64,000 nt of DNA from Kribbella capetownensis (GTDB lineage Bacteria; Actinomycetota; Actinomycetes; Propionibacteriales; Kribbellaceae), in contig NZ_SJKD01000001.1 of the NCBI RefSeq assembly GCF_004331485.1, forward strand, positions 1,922,001-1,986,000, written 5' to 3'. The notes below the pieces were generated by a model. That model did no database searches, was not told the DNA's origin, and saw only the letters and a list, made by a program, of their open reading frames with translations. The number at the start of each line of letters is the position of its first letter. Within the stretch, counting starts at the first letter, position 1. The position numbers were made by a program, and so were the translations under genes. Of the stretch, positions 34,185 to 43,933 are shown piece by piece.

Positions 34185-35501
34185 TCATTTGCTCGGGGTC
34201 GCCCGGCTGGCGGGATGACGGGTGAAGACGCGGATGGAGTCGTGCAGCGCGCGAGCCTTCGGATCGGTCGCGTGCCGGCTGAGGCGCGTGAGGGCGGCGA
34301 CCTCGCTGATCCGATGGATCAACGGGCGCACCCGGTACTCGACCGGGGTGGTCAGCACGACCGACACCGCTTCGGTCGCGCCGTCGAGATCACCGAGCTG
34401 CAGATGCGCCTTGGCCTGCTGGAGCCGGACCATCCGCTCCGAACCGAAGTTGCGTACGGCGTGTGGCGCCGCCTCGAACTGCGCGATGCCGCGATCCGCA
34501 TGCTCGAGGGTGCGGTGTGCCTCGCCCAGCGCGAGATGCGTGTCGGACCAGATGCCTTCCGCGCGTTCCGGCGTACAGAGGAAAGGGCCGCCAAGCTCCG
34601 GTACGTCGGTGCGGACCGTGGTGCGCTTCGCGATCGTGAGGGCCTCGCGGGCCTCGGCGTGACGACCGGTCCGCGCGAGATCGACCGCAGCGACGCTGGC
34701 CAGGAACAGCGTCGAGCTGCCGGTCGCGTACTGCAGTCCGTCCTGCGCGTACGTCGTCGCCCGGGCGAAGTCGTCCTGCCAGAAGGCGGCGGTGTGCTGC
34801 GTCGCCCGCACCCACGCTCGCAGGTCGTCGCTCTCGGCGGCCTCGGCACAGGCCCATGCGGTCCGGGTGTGGCTCTCGGCGACATCCGGACGGCCGAGGT
34901 CGACCGAGATCCACGCCAGCAGGGTCAGCGCCCAGCCGCCCGCGGCGTACAGGTCGCGGGTCTGGCTCGGAGGCTGCCGGCCGGCGAGGAGGCGGAACGC
35001 GCGGTCGCGGATCGCGCGGGCGCGGATGTACAGCGGTCGGGTCGGCGTACGCAGGTACTGCTGGGTGATGCGCACGATGTCGGCGTGCAGTTGTTCGACG
35101 GTCAGGTCGCCGACGTTCGACTCCTCGGCGAGGGCGAGTAGCGCGACCGACTCGTCGCCGGCTTGCACCAGGTCGTCCTCGAGCCCGAGCATCGAACTCG
35201 TCCCCGGCTCCGGATCGGCACCGGTCAGGCCGCCGGGCGCGACGAATCCGAGGTCGGCGTCGTCGACCACGTTGAGGACGTAGCGCAGGCCGGCCCGGTA
35301 GGCCGCTCCGGGCCAGCGGACGGCGCCGCGTTCGAGCTTCGCGATGTAGTGCCCGTCGAGCTCGTACTTCGTCTCGGTCGTCTCCCACAGCCAGCCGCAG
35401 ACCGCCTCCGCGAGCTCGGCCCGGGACATCTGCTCACCGGGCGCTCGGCGGGAAGGGGTGCGTTCGCGGGCGGTGCGGAGGAGTTCGTTCGGGTCTGGCA
35501 T
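34185..35501 (-). CDS. XRE-family regulator with TPR-like C-terminal domain
   Basis: 438 residues. The N-terminal ~75 residues carry a helix-turn-helix variant (MSRAELAEAVCGWLWE ... DGHYIAKLERGAVRWPGAAYRAGL). The remaining ~330 residues are helical repeats of TPR type (for example YAQDGLQYATGSSTLFLASV and AEAREALTIAKRT), which usually bind a peptide or partner protein. This is an abundant actinomycete regulator architecture. It is the first gene of a three-gene operon and is divergent from the gene at 35783 across 281 bp. That region holds two phased arrays of TGCCCC half-sites, its probable binding sites. Confidence 0.8.
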   Translation of the reverse strand: MPDPNELLRTARERTPSRRAPGEQMSRAELAEAVCGWLWETTETKYELDGHYIAKLERGAVRWPGAAYRAGLRYVLNVVDDADLGFVAPGGLTGADPEPGTSSMLGLEDDLVQAGDESVALLALAEESNVGDLTVEQLHADIVRITQQYLRTPTRPLYIRARAIRDRAFRLLAGRQPPSQTRDLYAAGGWALTLLAWISVDLGRPDVAESHTRTAWACAEAAESDDLRAWVRATQHTAAFWQDDFARATTYAQDGLQYATGSSTLFLASVAAVDLARTGRHAEAREALTIAKRTTVRTDVPELGGPFLCTPERAEGIWSDTHLALGEAHRTLEHADRGIAQFEAAPHAVRNFGSERMVRLQQAKAHLQLGDLDGATEAVSVVLTTPVEYRVRPLIHRISEVAALTRLSRHATDPKARALHDSIRVFTRHPASRATPSK

Positions 35502-35563
35502 GGCGGTAACTGTAGGTGTCCGCGCACCCTCTGTGAGGTCGAAGACGAGGGCTGTGGATGATC

Positions 35564-35599
35564 TGCCCCAGGTTGCCCCGGAATGCCCCGCGATGCCCC
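35564..35599. repeat. Four TGCCCC direct repeats with exact 10-bp period
   Basis: TGCCCC occurs at 35564, 35574, 35584 and 35594, one per helical turn, 63-98 bp upstream of the XRE-TPR start. Flanking bases favour a trailing GG or AGG. Such phased half-sites fit a multimeric regulator bound along one face of the helix. Confidence 0.8.
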
Positions 35600-35658
35600 G
35601 GTTTTCTCGCGCTGTAAGGGGTTTTCGGGTGGTGCGCCTGGCCGGCAGGTGGCGAATC

Positions 35659-35728
35659 GGGGCAGATCGATGGTCGAGGGTCGTCGCTGAGCGTGCATGG
35701 CCGGGGCAGACAGGGGCAGGCCGGGGCA
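35659..35728. repeat. Opposed GGGGCA repeats (same motif inverted), 10-bp period
   Basis: GGGGCA, the complement of the motif at 35564-35599, occurs at 35703, 35713 and 35723 with exact 10-bp spacing, plus an isolated copy at 35659. The array ends 55 bp upstream of the gene at 35783, so each divergent promoter has its own array in the same orientation relative to its gene. Confidence 0.8.
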
Positions 35729-35782
35729 GATGCGGGACCGGCTGGCCGCCGGCGCGGAGGATCCGCCTCCTAGGGTGGGCGG

Positions 35783-36283
35783 ATGGCCGAGGAAGCGGTG
35801 ACGACCTTGCGGGCGGAACTCGCCCGGTTCGAGCAGGCCGAAGAAGGCTTCGCGTTGCTGGAGGTGTTCCTGGAGGTCGCGCGGCCTTGGCTGGGGCCTG
35901 TCGTCCTGGACCCGGTGGAGTTGCGGTTGCCGGACGAGATCACCCACGACCGGCGGTTGGTGCTCGGGCTGATCGAAGGGATCGAGGCCGAGCCGCTCCA
36001 AGGGCGCGTGGTCGAGCGGGCGTTCGACATGGCGGACGCGCAGGCGCGGTGGGACTACGTCCGGCTGGCGTACAGCGCGCGGCAGGCGACCGTCTGGAGC
36101 ACCAAGCGACGTACGACTTACTTCGAGGTCATGCACCAGAGCAAGGCCTCCTACTGGTTGCCGGACAGTCTCAAGGCGGCGTACTTCGATGCAGTGCAGG
36201 CCAGGGGTTGGACCGTCCCGGACGACTGGCTGGCGGCCGTCGCCAAGCGGCCCAAACCCTGGTGGAAGCGCGGTGGGCGCTAG
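35783..36283 (+). CDS. Hypothetical protein
   Basis: 166 residues, no signal peptide or membrane helix. It is helical at the start ([24 protein letters not shown]), has a central [18 protein letters not shown] block, and ends with an aromatic and basic segment ([23 protein letters not shown] ... [11 protein letters not shown]). No family was recognised. It is the divergent partner of the XRE-TPR operon and is probably controlled through the GGGGCA array. Its TAG stop shares CTAG with the convergent TrpB-like gene. Confidence 0.7.
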   Translation: MAEEAVTTLRAELARFEQAEEGFALLEVFLEVARPWLGPVVLDPVELRLPDEITHDRRLVLGLIEGIEAEPLQGRVVERAFDMADAQARWDYVRLAYSARQATVWSTKRRTTYFEVMHQSKASYWLPDSLKAAYFDAVQARGWTVPDDWLAAVAKRPKPWWKRGGR

Positions 36284-37650
36284 CTCAGAACGGGCAGGCG
36301 GGTGAGGGCCTGGGCGACCGCGGACTGGATGTCGGCGTCGTCCCACGAGCGGTCCGTCATCGCACCGCTGAGGTAGGCCTCGTACGCCGCCAGGTCCAGG
36401 TGGCCGTGACCACAGAGAGCCGTGAGGATGACCTTCTCCTCGCCGGACTCCTTGCAGCGTTGAGCCTCCTCGATCGCCGCGGCTAGGGCGTGCGTCGGCT
36501 CGGGCGCCGGCACGATGCCTTCGGTGCGGGCGAACTGCAGACCTGCGGCGAAGCACTCGGACTGTGGCTTGGCGACGGCCTCGATCTCACCGGTCTCGTA
36601 CAGGTGGCTGATCAGCGGGCTCATGCCGTGGTACCGCAGACCGCCGGCGTGGATCGGGTCGGGAATGAAGTCGTGGCCGAGGGTGTGCATCTTCATCAAT
36701 GGCGTCATCCCGATGGTGTCGCCGAAGTCGTACGCGTACGTCCCCTGCGTCAGCGACGGGCACGCGGCCGGCTCAACCGCCCGCACTGTCGGCGACATCC
36801 GCCCGGCCCACTTCTCCCGGAGGAACGGGAACGCCAGGCCGCCGAAGTTCGACCCGCCACCGGTGCAGCCGACCAGTAGGTCCGCCGTCTCACCAACCAT
36901 GGCGAGCTGGATCAGCGCTTCCTCACCGATGATCGTCTGGTGCAGCAGCACGTGGTTGAGCACCGAACCCAGCGCGTAGTGCACCGACTCGTCCTGAACG
37001 GCGGACTCGACCGCCTCACTGATCGCGATGCCGAGCGACCCGGTCGACTCCGGGTCCTCCGCGAGGATCTTCCGCCCGGCCTCGGTGAGCTCTGACGGAC
37101 TCGGGTGGACGGTCGCGCCGAAGACCTCCATCATCGTCCGGCGGTACGGCTTCTGGTCGTACGACGCCCGCACCTGCCAGACCTCGCACTCCAGCCCGTA
37201 CTGCGCGCAGGCGAAGGCGAGAGCGGTGCCCCATTGGCCGGCGCCGGTCTCGGTGGTGAGCTTCCGGACACCGGACTTGGCGTTGTAGTAGGCCTGCGGA
37301 ACGGCCGTGTTCGGCTTGTGCGATCCGGCCGGGGAGACGCCTTCGTACTTGTAGTAGATCCGTGCCGGGGTGTCGAGCGCCTTCTCCAGCCGGTGCGCCC
37401 GGTAGAGCGGGCTGGGTCGCCACAGCCGGTACACATCGAGCACCTCGCCCGGGATGTCGACGTACTGGTCCTGTGAGACCTCCTGCAGGATCAGGTCCAT
37501 CGGGAACAGCGGCGCGAGATCGTCCGGCCCCACTGGTTGCCCGGTCCCCGGATGCAGCACCGGCGGCGGGGGCGTGGGGAGGTCGTGCAGCACGTTGTAC
37601 CAACGGGTCGGAAGCTCGTCCTCTGGGAGCAGGATCTTGGTCGGCGTCAT
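36280..37650 (-). CDS. TrpB-like pyridoxal-phosphate-dependent enzyme (TrpB2 type)
   Basis: 456 residues. The PLP lysine is in GSHKPN (about residue 116) and the phosphate-binding loop in [10 protein letters not shown] (about residues 233-242). The length and N-terminal [24 protein letters not shown] fit the TrpB2 branch of tryptophan synthase beta proteins, which lack a TrpA partner. They may make tryptophan from serine and salvaged indole, or act on another indole-like substrate. ATG 37650 is chosen by family alignment. No trpA or other trp gene is nearby. Confidence 0.87.
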   Translation of the reverse strand: MTPTKILLPEDELPTRWYNVLHDLPTPPPPVLHPGTGQPVGPDDLAPLFPMDLILQEVSQDQYVDIPGEVLDVYRLWRPSPLYRAHRLEKALDTPARIYYKYEGVSPAGSHKPNTAVPQAYYNAKSGVRKLTTETGAGQWGTALAFACAQYGLECEVWQVRASYDQKPYRRTMMEVFGATVHPSPSELTEAGRKILAEDPESTGSLGIAISEAVESAVQDESVHYALGSVLNHVLLHQTIIGEEALIQLAMVGETADLLVGCTGGGSNFGGLAFPFLREKWAGRMSPTVRAVEPAACPSLTQGTYAYDFGDTIGMTPLMKMHTLGHDFIPDPIHAGGLRYHGMSPLISHLYETGEIEAVAKPQSECFAAGLQFARTEGIVPAPEPTHALAAAIEEAQRCKESGEEKVILTALCGHGHLDLAAYEAYLSGAMTDRSWDDADIQSAVAQALTRLPVLS

Positions 37651-37713
37651 GTACGCAACGTAATTCCCGCCCGCGGGCCCGGGCAATGCCCTGATCAGGA
37701 ACCAGACCAGCAC

Positions 37714-38298
37714 TTATTCGGCACTCGTCAACCGATCGATCGAGCCGTCGGAGGTGACCCGATAGATCACGTCGGAGGGCTGGTCGCACCGCAAGGCATC
37801 CTCGACGCTGAGCCCCGCGAGTTGCTTCACCAGCAGCCGGCCGATCATCTCGTGCGAGACGAGCAGTGGCCGGCGCGATCCCGTCGCTGCGATGCTCTCC
37901 AACGCGCGTAGGGCCCGTAGCTCAGCGTCCGCATAGCTCTCGCCACCGGGAAAGCGGAAGGCGTACTTGTCCTTCTCCCGAGCCGCACGCTGCCCTGGCC
38001 AACCCGTGTCGATCTCCGCCGACGTGAGTCCGGACCACTCGCCGTGCGCGACCTCGGCCAGATCGTCGAGCACCCGCAACTCCGATGCCTCCGCAAGAAT
38101 CTCAGCGGTGCGGCGCGCGCGGCCGAGCGGACTGGTGAACACAGCATCAAGCTGCTCGCGTCTGACCAGAGCCACATTCCGCTGTGCCTGCAGTAGTCCG
38201 TTCGGCGTCAGTGGCGAGTCCAGTCGCCCCTGCCTCCGTCCCTCGACGTTCCACTCCGTCTGTCCATGGCGAGCCAGGTAGACGATGTCAAACAGCAC
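37714..38298 (-). CDS. Histidine phosphatase family protein
   Basis: 194 residues of the phosphoglycerate-mutase-like fold. The catalytic RHG motif (YLARHGQTEWN, residues 7-17), the second Arg in TSPLGRARRTAEIL and the catalytic His in LLVSHEMIGRL are all present. It probably dephosphorylates a small metabolite. The GTG at 38298 overlaps the adenosine deaminase stop by one base (TAGTG), showing tight coupling; the two could act in nucleotide salvage (inference). Confidence 0.85.
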   Translation of the reverse strand: MLFDIVYLARHGQTEWNVEGRRQGRLDSPLTPNGLLQAQRNVALVRREQLDAVFTSPLGRARRTAEILAEASELRVLDDLAEVAHGEWSGLTSAEIDTGWPGQRAAREKDKYAFRFPGGESYADAELRALRALESIAATGSRRPLLVSHEMIGRLLVKQLAGLSVEDALRCDQPSDVIYRVTSDGSIDRLTSAE

Positions 38299-39341
38299 TA
38301 GTATGCCGGGACCGGGGCTGGAGTGGTGACGCCGAGCCATTCGTCGATGTCGCTGAGCAAGGACTTCTGGACGTCGGGTGGAGCGGTGGAGGCCAGGACC
38401 GAGCCGCGGGCCAGGTCGGCGAGCTCCTGGTCGGTGAAGCCGTGGACCGTGCGGGCTGACTCGTACTGCTCGGCCAGACGCGAGCCGAACAGCAAGGGGT
38501 CGTCCGCGCCGAGCGCGATGCGTGCACCTGACTCGTACAGCTGGCGGAGTGGCACGTCCTCCGGCCGCTCATAGACGCCGAGTGAGACGTTGGACGCCGG
38601 ACAGACCTCCAGCGCGATCTGTGCGTCGACCACACGCTTCAGGAGGTCCGGATCCTCGATCGTCCGCACCCCGTGTCCGATGCGGCCGGCTCCCAGCTCG
38701 TCAAGGCAGGTGCGGACAGTCGCGGGACCGCACAGCTCGCCACCGTGCGGGTCCGCGAGCAGTCCGGCGCTCCGCGCGATCCGGAAGGCCGGCGCGAACT
38801 CGGACGTCGTACCGCGGCGCTCGTCGTTCGACAGGCCGAAGCCGACCACTCCGCGCCCCACGTACTGCGCTGCCAGACGAGCGAGGGTCCGTGCGTCGAG
38901 GGGATGCCGGGTGCGGTTGGCGGCGATGATCACCTGCACTGCGATCCCGGTCGTGGCTGACGCGTCCCGCGCCGCGTCCAGGACCAGATCGGTGAACTCG
39001 GTGATGCCATGGAACCGGTTCGCGTACCCGGACGGGTCCACCTGGATCTCCAGCCAGCGGGAGCCGTCGGCCCGGTCGTCCTCGGCCGCCTCCCGGACCA
39101 GACGCCGTACGTCGTCCTCCGTGCGCAGCACCGAACGGGCGATGTCGTACAGGCGCTGGAACCGGAACCAGCCGCGCTCGTCCGCCGCGGACAGATCCGG
39201 CGGCCAGTCGGTCCGCAGAGCGTCAGGCAGCCGCACCCCGTGCGTGTCCGCCAGCTCGACCAGCGTCAGGTGGCGCATCGACCCGGAGAAGTGCAGATGC
39301 AGGTGCGTCTTCGGCAGCACCCGCAGATCCCGCTGCGTCAT
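38298..39341 (-). CDS. add: Adenosine deaminase family protein
   Basis: 347 residues. The metal-binding start KTHLHLHFSGSM aligns with the usual ELHVHLDG (the second and third His are the ligands; the Asp is replaced by Ser). Catalytic stretches follow: DPHGGELCGP, GAGRIGHGVRT, and ALGADDPLLFG with the zinc and base Asp pair. Adenosine to inosine is the likely reaction, but the changes from HLDG and NTDDP suggest a related amino-purine or an adenine-deaminase-like substrate cannot be excluded. It is coupled to the phosphatase downstream. Confidence 0.82.
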   Translation of the reverse strand: MTQRDLRVLPKTHLHLHFSGSMRHLTLVELADTHGVRLPDALRTDWPPDLSAADERGWFRFQRLYDIARSVLRTEDDVRRLVREAAEDDRADGSRWLEIQVDPSGYANRFHGITEFTDLVLDAARDASATTGIAVQVIIAANRTRHPLDARTLARLAAQYVGRGVVGFGLSNDERRGTTSEFAPAFRIARSAGLLADPHGGELCGPATVRTCLDELGAGRIGHGVRTIEDPDLLKRVVDAQIALEVCPASNVSLGVYERPEDVPLRQLYESGARIALGADDPLLFGSRLAEQYESARTVHGFTDQELADLARGSVLASTAPPDVQKSLLSDIDEWLGVTTPAPVPAY

Positions 39342-39393
39342 TACCGAAGGTTACCGACGGACGGCGTACGGACAGAAATCGGGCCGATCCCGG

Positions 39394-40587
39394 TCAGCTG
39401 AGCAACTTGGCGATCCGGCCGACGCCCTCGGCCAGGTCGGCGTCGCCGAGTGCGTAGGACAGCCGCAGGTATCCAGGCGCGCCGAACGCCTCACCCGGGA
39501 CCACCGCGACCTCGGCCTGGTCAAGGATGATCTCGGCGAGCTCCGCCGAACTGGCCGGCGTACGCCCGTTGATCTCCTTGCCGAGCACGCCCTTGACCGA
39601 GGGGTAGGCGTAGAACGCACCAGTCGGCTCCGGGCACTCGACGCCGGGGATCTCGTTCAGCAGCCGCACCATCGTCTGCCGGCGGCGATCGAACGCCTTC
39701 TTCATCTCGTCGACCGCGCTCAGGTCGCCGGTCAGGGCGGCGATCGCGGCCCGTTGGGCGATGTTGCAGACGTTCGAGGTCTGGTGCGACTGCAGGTTCG
39801 TCGCGGCCTTGACCACGTCCTTCGGGCCGATCATCCAGCCGACCCGCCATCCGGTCATCGCGTAGGTCTTTGCGACACCATTCAGTACGACGGTCTTGTC
39901 CGCCAGTTCCGGCACCGCGACCGGGAGCGACGTCGCCTTGGCGCCGCCGTACGTCAGGTGCTCGTAGATCTCGTCGGTGATCACCCAGAGGTCGTGCTCG
40001 AGCGCCCAGCGTCCGATCGCATCGACCGCCTCCGGGCTGTCCACCGCGCCGGTCGGGTTGGACGGTGAGCAGAACAGCAGCGCCTTGGTCTTCTCGGTCC
40101 GGGCCGCCTCGAGCTGCTCGACGGTGACGCAGTACCCCTGCGTCTCGTCGGCGAGCACCTCGACCGGCACGCCCCCGGCCAGCCGGATGATCTCCGGGTA
40201 CGACGTCCAGTACGGCGCCGGCAGCAGCACCTCGTCACCGGGGTCGAGCAGTGCCGCGCACGCGTTGTAGACCGCGTGCTTCCCGCCGTTGGTCACCAGG
40301 ACCTGGGCAGCCTCGATCTCGTAGCCGGAGTCGCGCTTGGTCTTCTCGACGATCGCCTGCTTCAGCTCCGGGAGTCCGCCGGCGGGGGTGTAGCGATGGT
40401 TCTTCGGATCCCGCGCGGCCGCGACCGCCGCCTCGACGATGTAGTCCGGCGTCGGGAAGTCCGGCTCGCCGGCGCCGAACCCGATCACCGGGCGACCGGC
40501 CGCCTTGAGCGCCTTGGCCTTGCTGTCGACCGCCATCGTCGCCGATTCACTGATGGCGCCGATCCGCGCCGAAACCCTGGAACCCAT
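39394..40587 (-). CDS. aspC: Pyridoxal-phosphate-dependent aspartate aminotransferase
   Basis: 397 residues, class I aminotransferase. [13 protein letters not shown] near residue 30, SNPTGAV near residue 165, [11 protein letters not shown] near residue 195 and the PLP lysine in [15 protein letters not shown] near residue 230 define the family. It interconverts aspartate and oxaloacetate with glutamate. ATG 40587 ([10 protein letters not shown]) is chosen; ATG 40596 is possible. In actinomycetes this gene frequently neighbours the tRNA-Trp-secE region, as here. Confidence 0.9.
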   Translation of the reverse strand: MGSRVSARIGAISESATMAVDSKAKALKAAGRPVIGFGAGEPDFPTPDYIVEAAVAAARDPKNHRYTPAGGLPELKQAIVEKTKRDSGYEIEAAQVLVTNGGKHAVYNACAALLDPGDEVLLPAPYWTSYPEIIRLAGGVPVEVLADETQGYCVTVEQLEAARTEKTKALLFCSPSNPTGAVDSPEAVDAIGRWALEHDLWVITDEIYEHLTYGGAKATSLPVAVPELADKTVVLNGVAKTYAMTGWRVGWMIGPKDVVKAATNLQSHQTSNVCNIAQRAAIAALTGDLSAVDEMKKAFDRRRQTMVRLLNEIPGVECPEPTGAFYAYPSVKGVLGKEINGRTPASSAELAEIILDQAEVAVVPGEAFGAPGYLRLSYALGDADLAEGVGRIAKLLS

Positions 40588-40749
40588 GCGTCCCATCCTG
40601 GCACCAGCGCGGCTGGCGATGCACCGTGGTGTCACCTGGTGATCCGGGGAACACGCAGGGGGCGTGGTCCGTTGGGACCGGTTGGAGGCTGTATGGTTCT
40701 GGTCGCGGTGCGGCGCCCGGTCAAGGGGTCGTACGGGCAAGGGCCTCAG

Positions 40750-40779
40750 TTAGACCAGGTGGCGCGGACCCCGTACACT
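40750..40779 (+). promoter_or_regulatory. Promoter of the tRNA-Trp-secE-nusG unit
   Basis: TTAGAC at 40750-40755 and TACACT at 40774-40779, 18-bp spacing, 75 bp upstream of tRNA-Trp. The -10 is a strong actinobacterial match. Confidence 0.5.
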
Positions 40780-40853
40780 CTTCTAGTCCGGGCGTTGGTG
40801 GCCCTGATCCGGCATGCCCGAGATCAGGTCCCGCGGCGTCCGGAGGATTGCAG

Positions 40854-40926
40854 AGGGCACTAGCTCAACTGGCAGAGCATCGGTCTCCAAAACCGAAGGT
40901 TGGGGGTTCAAGTCCCTCGTGCCCTG
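40854..40926 (+). tRNA. tRNA-Trp (anticodon CCA)
   Basis: 73-nt cloverleaf. The acceptor stem AGGGCAC pairs with GTGCCCT, the anticodon loop is CTCCAAA (anticodon CCA), the T-arm is GGGGG/CCCTC with TTCAAGT, and the discriminator is G. It precedes secE, the conserved actinobacterial arrangement. Confidence 0.95.
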
Positions 40927-40981
40927 CAAATCCTGACCGGCGCAGGGCCGGTCAGGCCGCCGCTAGCGAAAGAGGTAGGTC

Positions 40982-41224
40982 GTGACGGAGACGCGCACCC
41001 CGGCACCGTCCGGCGCCGGCAAGCCGGCGGAAGGCAAGCAGGGCAGGGGCCTGCTGCGCTTCTACCGCCAGGTGGTTGCCGAGCTCCGCAAGGTCGTCTG
41101 GCCCACCCGTAAGCAGCTGTCCACCTACTTCGTGGTCGTCCTGACCTTCGTGGTGTTCGTCATCGCGATCGTCTCGGTCCTCGACCTCGCCTTCGGCTGG
41201 GCGATGTTCAAGATCTTCGGCTGA
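40982..41224 (+). CDS. secE: Preprotein translocase subunit SecE
   Basis: 80 residues from GTG 40982. A disordered, basic N-terminal third precedes the conserved amphipathic segment [21 protein letters not shown] and a single membrane helix. It stabilises SecY in the protein-export channel. Its place directly before nusG and rplKA is conserved in bacteria. Confidence 0.95.
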   Translation: MTETRTPAPSGAGKPAEGKQGRGLLRFYRQVVAELRKVVWPTRKQLSTYFVVVLTFVVFVIAIVSVLDLAFGWAMFKIFG

Positions 41225-41322
41225 GGTTCGCAGCAGCCCACGAACGCATTCGCCGGGGGTCCCGGGCCGACGGCCCGACCCGAAGCCAGACAAGACCCGA
41301 TGCACAGATGACGGAGTACAAC

Positions 41323-42522
41323 GTGTCCGAGCGCGACGACGAGGTCCTCAACCTGGAGGACGAGTTCGACGTATCCGCTGACTCCGACGACGAACCTGAC
41401 CTCGACTTCGACGAGAACGCCACCGACGACGACGATCTGTTCGCCGACGACGATGACGATGGCGACGACCCGTTCGCCGGGCTCGACAACGAGGACGACG
41501 ACGAGGACGTCAGCGCCGACGACGAGGTCGAGGAGGACGTCGCGGAGTACTCCGCCGACGACGAGGCCGAGGACGGCCCGGCCGACGCTGACGACTCCGA
41601 CGAGGAGCCGGTCGTGGTGGTCGCGGCCGCCGACGACTCCGAGGACGCCGAGGTCGTGACCGAGGCCGACGTCGAGGACGCGGCCGACGAGCTCGCTGCC
41701 GAGACCGCCGAGACCACCTCCGACGAAACCATCGAGGAGGAGCCGGCCGACGACGAGCTGGTCTTCTCCAGCGCGGACGCCAGCCCGGCCGCCGGTGCCG
41801 AGGCCGACGACGACGCGGACGTGGACGCGTTCGCCGCCGCGACCGCTTCCGCCGACGCGCAGGCCGGCGACGCCGACGAGGAGAGCGAGCCCGAGGAGCC
41901 GGGCGACCCGCTCGAGGAGCTGCGCGGCCGGCTGCGCTCGCAGATCGGCGACTGGTACGTCGTGCACACCTATTCGGGGATGGAGAACCGGGTCAAGGGC
42001 AACCTGGAGAACCGGATCAACTCCCTGAACATGGAGGACTACATCTTCGAGATCATCGTGCCGACCGAAGAGGTCGCCGAGATCAAGAACGGGCAGCGCC
42101 GGATGGTGAAGCGCACTGTCCTCCCCGGCTACGTGCTGGTCCGGATGGACCTGACCGACGAGTCCTGGTCGACCGTGCGGCACACGCCGTCGGTGACCGG
42201 CTTCGTCGGCAACAGCCAGAAGCCCGTCCCGCTCAGCCTCGAAGAGGTTGAGAAGATGCTCGCTCCGGCCGTCGTGGCGGCGGCCGAGGCAGCGGCTGCC
42301 GAAGCCGGCGCCGCACCCGCCAAGACCGCGGCCAAGAAGAAGGTCGAGGTCGCCGACTTCGGTGTGGGCGACTCGGTCATGGTGGTCGACGGGCCGTTCG
42401 CGACCCTGCACGCCACAGTCACGGAGATCAATGCCGAGGCCCAGCGGATCAAGGCCCTGGTCGAGATCTTCGGCCGGGAGACCCCGGTGGAACTCAGCTT
42501 CAACCAGATCCAGAAAGTCTAA
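41323..42522 (+). CDS. nusG: Transcription termination/antitermination protein NusG with a very long acidic N-terminus
   Basis: 399 residues from GTG 41323, chosen because GGAG lies six bases upstream; ATG 41308 is in frame. The first ~205 residues are extremely rich in Asp and Glu with no predicted fold. The NGN domain follows ([19 protein letters not shown], about residues 209-310) with the RNA-polymerase-binding face. An Ala/Lys-rich linker (about residues 318-350) leads to the KOW domain ([19 protein letters not shown]). NusG usually has about 180 residues; actinomycetes add an acidic tail, but here it exceeds the conserved part in length. It links RNA polymerase to Rho and ribosomes. Confidence 0.95.
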   Translation: MSERDDEVLNLEDEFDVSADSDDEPDLDFDENATDDDDLFADDDDDGDDPFAGLDNEDDDEDVSADDEVEEDVAEYSADDEAEDGPADADDSDEEPVVVVAAADDSEDAEVVTEADVEDAADELAAETAETTSDETIEEEPADDELVFSSADASPAAGAEADDDADVDAFAAATASADAQAGDADEESEPEEPGDPLEELRGRLRSQIGDWYVVHTYSGMENRVKGNLENRINSLNMEDYIFEIIVPTEEVAEIKNGQRRMVKRTVLPGYVLVRMDLTDESWSTVRHTPSVTGFVGNSQKPVPLSLEEVEKMLAPAVVAAAEAAAAEAGAAPAKTAAKKKVEVADFGVGDSVMVVDGPFATLHATVTEINAEAQRIKALVEIFGRETPVELSFNQIQKV

Positions 42523-42534
42523 GGACCCGACAGA

Positions 42535-42966
42535 ATGCCTCCCAAGAAGAAGATCGCTGCCCTGGTCAAGGTGCAGCTCCAGGCCGGTGCCGCGACGCCG
42601 GCCCCGCCGGTCGGTACCGCGCTCGGTCCGCACGGCGTCAACATCATGGAGTTCTGCAAGGCGTACAACGCCCAGACAGAGTCCATGCGCGGCAACGTGG
42701 TTCCGGTCGAGATCACGATCTACGAAGACCGTTCCTTCACCTTCATCACCAAGACGCCGCCGGCGCCGGAGATGATCAAGAAGGCCGCTGGTCTGCAGAA
42801 GGGCTCGGCCGTTCCGCAGAAGGACAAGGTCGGCAAGATCACCAAGGACCAGGTCCGCGAGATCGCCAACACCAAGATGCCGGATCTCAACGCGCGCGAC
42901 ATCGACGCCGCGATGAAGATCATCGAGGGCACCGCCCGCTCGATGGGCGTCGTCGTCGAGAAGTAG
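42535..42966 (+). CDS. rplK: 50S ribosomal protein L11
   Basis: 143 residues. The Pro-rich N-terminal domain ([33 protein letters not shown]) and the rRNA-binding C-terminal domain with the conserved [24 protein letters not shown] are intact. It binds the GTPase-associated centre of 23S rRNA and is needed for RelA activation. It lies 12 bp after nusG. Confidence 0.97.
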   Translation: MPPKKKIAALVKVQLQAGAATPAPPVGTALGPHGVNIMEFCKAYNAQTESMRGNVVPVEITIYEDRSFTFITKTPPAPEMIKKAAGLQKGSAVPQKDKVGKITKDQVREIANTKMPDLNARDIDAAMKIIEGTARSMGVVVEK

Positions 42967-43076
42967 TACCTCCATGGTCCGCTTCGGCGGATCAGCAGGA
43001 GTGGAAGGGCGACAGGTTCGCCCGTCATCACCACAACGCGAACGAACAAGCAGCGTTCGCACACAGGAGAACAGAC

Positions 43077-43799
43077 ATGACACAGCGCAGTAAGGCCTAC
43101 CGCGCGATCGCGGAGAAGATCGACTTCGACAAGCTGTACACGCCGCTCGAGGCGATCCGGCTGGCCAAGGAGGCCGCCGGCAGCAAGAAGTTCAACTCCA
43201 CGCTCGACGTCGCGATGCGCCTCGGGGTCGACCCCCGCAAGGCCGACCAGATGGTGCGCGGCACCGTCAACCTCCCGCACGGTACCGGCAAGACGGCACG
43301 GGTCCTCGTCTTCGCCACCGGTGAGCGGGCCGAGGCCGCGAAGGCGGCCGGCGCCGACTTCGTCGGCGACGACGACATGATCAAGAAGGTGACCGACGGC
43401 TGGCTCGACTTCGACGCCGTCGTCGCCACCCCTGACCTGATGGGCAAGGTCGGCCGGCTCGGCCGCGTCCTCGGCCCGCGTGGTCTGATGCCGAACCCGA
43501 AGACCGGAACGGTCACCCCGGACGTGGCCAAGGCCGTGACCGAGATCAAGGGCGGCAAGATCGAGTTCCGGGTCGACCGGCACGCGAACCTGCACTTCAT
43601 CATCGGCAAGGGCTCGTTCGACGAGAACCAGCTGGTGGAGAACTACAGCGCCGCGCTGGAGGAGATCCTCCGGTTGAAGCCGGCCAGCTCCAAGGGTCGC
43701 TACATCAAGAAGACCGTCATCTCCACCACGATGGGGCCGGGCGTTCAGGTTGACCCCAACCTGACCCGCAACCTCACCGACGAGAACGCGGACGACTGA
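43077..43799 (+). CDS. rplA: 50S ribosomal protein L1
   Basis: 240 residues with the standard L1 layout: domain I ends and domain II insertion around residues 75-160, and the signature [22 protein letters not shown] around residues 120-141. AGGAGA precedes ATG 43077. The 110-bp gap after rplK contains the small hairpin GCGAAC (43038-43043) / GTTCGC (43055-43060), a possible L1 autoregulatory site (inference). A strong terminator follows. Confidence 0.97.
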   Translation: MTQRSKAYRAIAEKIDFDKLYTPLEAIRLAKEAAGSKKFNSTLDVAMRLGVDPRKADQMVRGTVNLPHGTGKTARVLVFATGERAEAAKAAGADFVGDDDMIKKVTDGWLDFDAVVATPDLMGKVGRLGRVLGPRGLMPNPKTGTVTPDVAKAVTEIKGGKIEFRVDRHANLHFIIGKGSFDENQLVENYSAALEEILRLKPASSKGRYIKKTVISTTMGPGVQVDPNLTRNLTDENADD

Positions 43800-43814
43800 C
43801 CCACAGTCAGCACA

Positions 43815-43848
43815 CAGCAGGGCCCCGGGATCTCCCGGGGCCCTGCTG
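43815..43848. terminator. Strong bidirectional terminator after rplA
   Basis: Perfect 16-bp stem CAGCAGGGCCCCGGGA / TCCCGGGGCCCTGCTG with a minimal loop. It can act on both strands, ending the ribosomal operon and the convergent formyltransferase transcript. There is no long T-run, as usual in actinomycetes. Confidence 0.8.
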
Positions 43849-43933
43849 CATATCTAAGCTGGCCGGGAGTAGCGGACGGTCCGGGAGCAGAGGACGGAGC
43901 CGCGCTTGCTTGTCCGGGGGCTGGGCTGCGGCC

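Noticed and set aside
41125..43083. A 652-codon minus-strand frame opposite nusG and rplK
   Set aside because: It exists only because the acidic GAC/GAG codons of nusG read as Val/Leu-rich sequence on the other strand. No motif or ribosome site.
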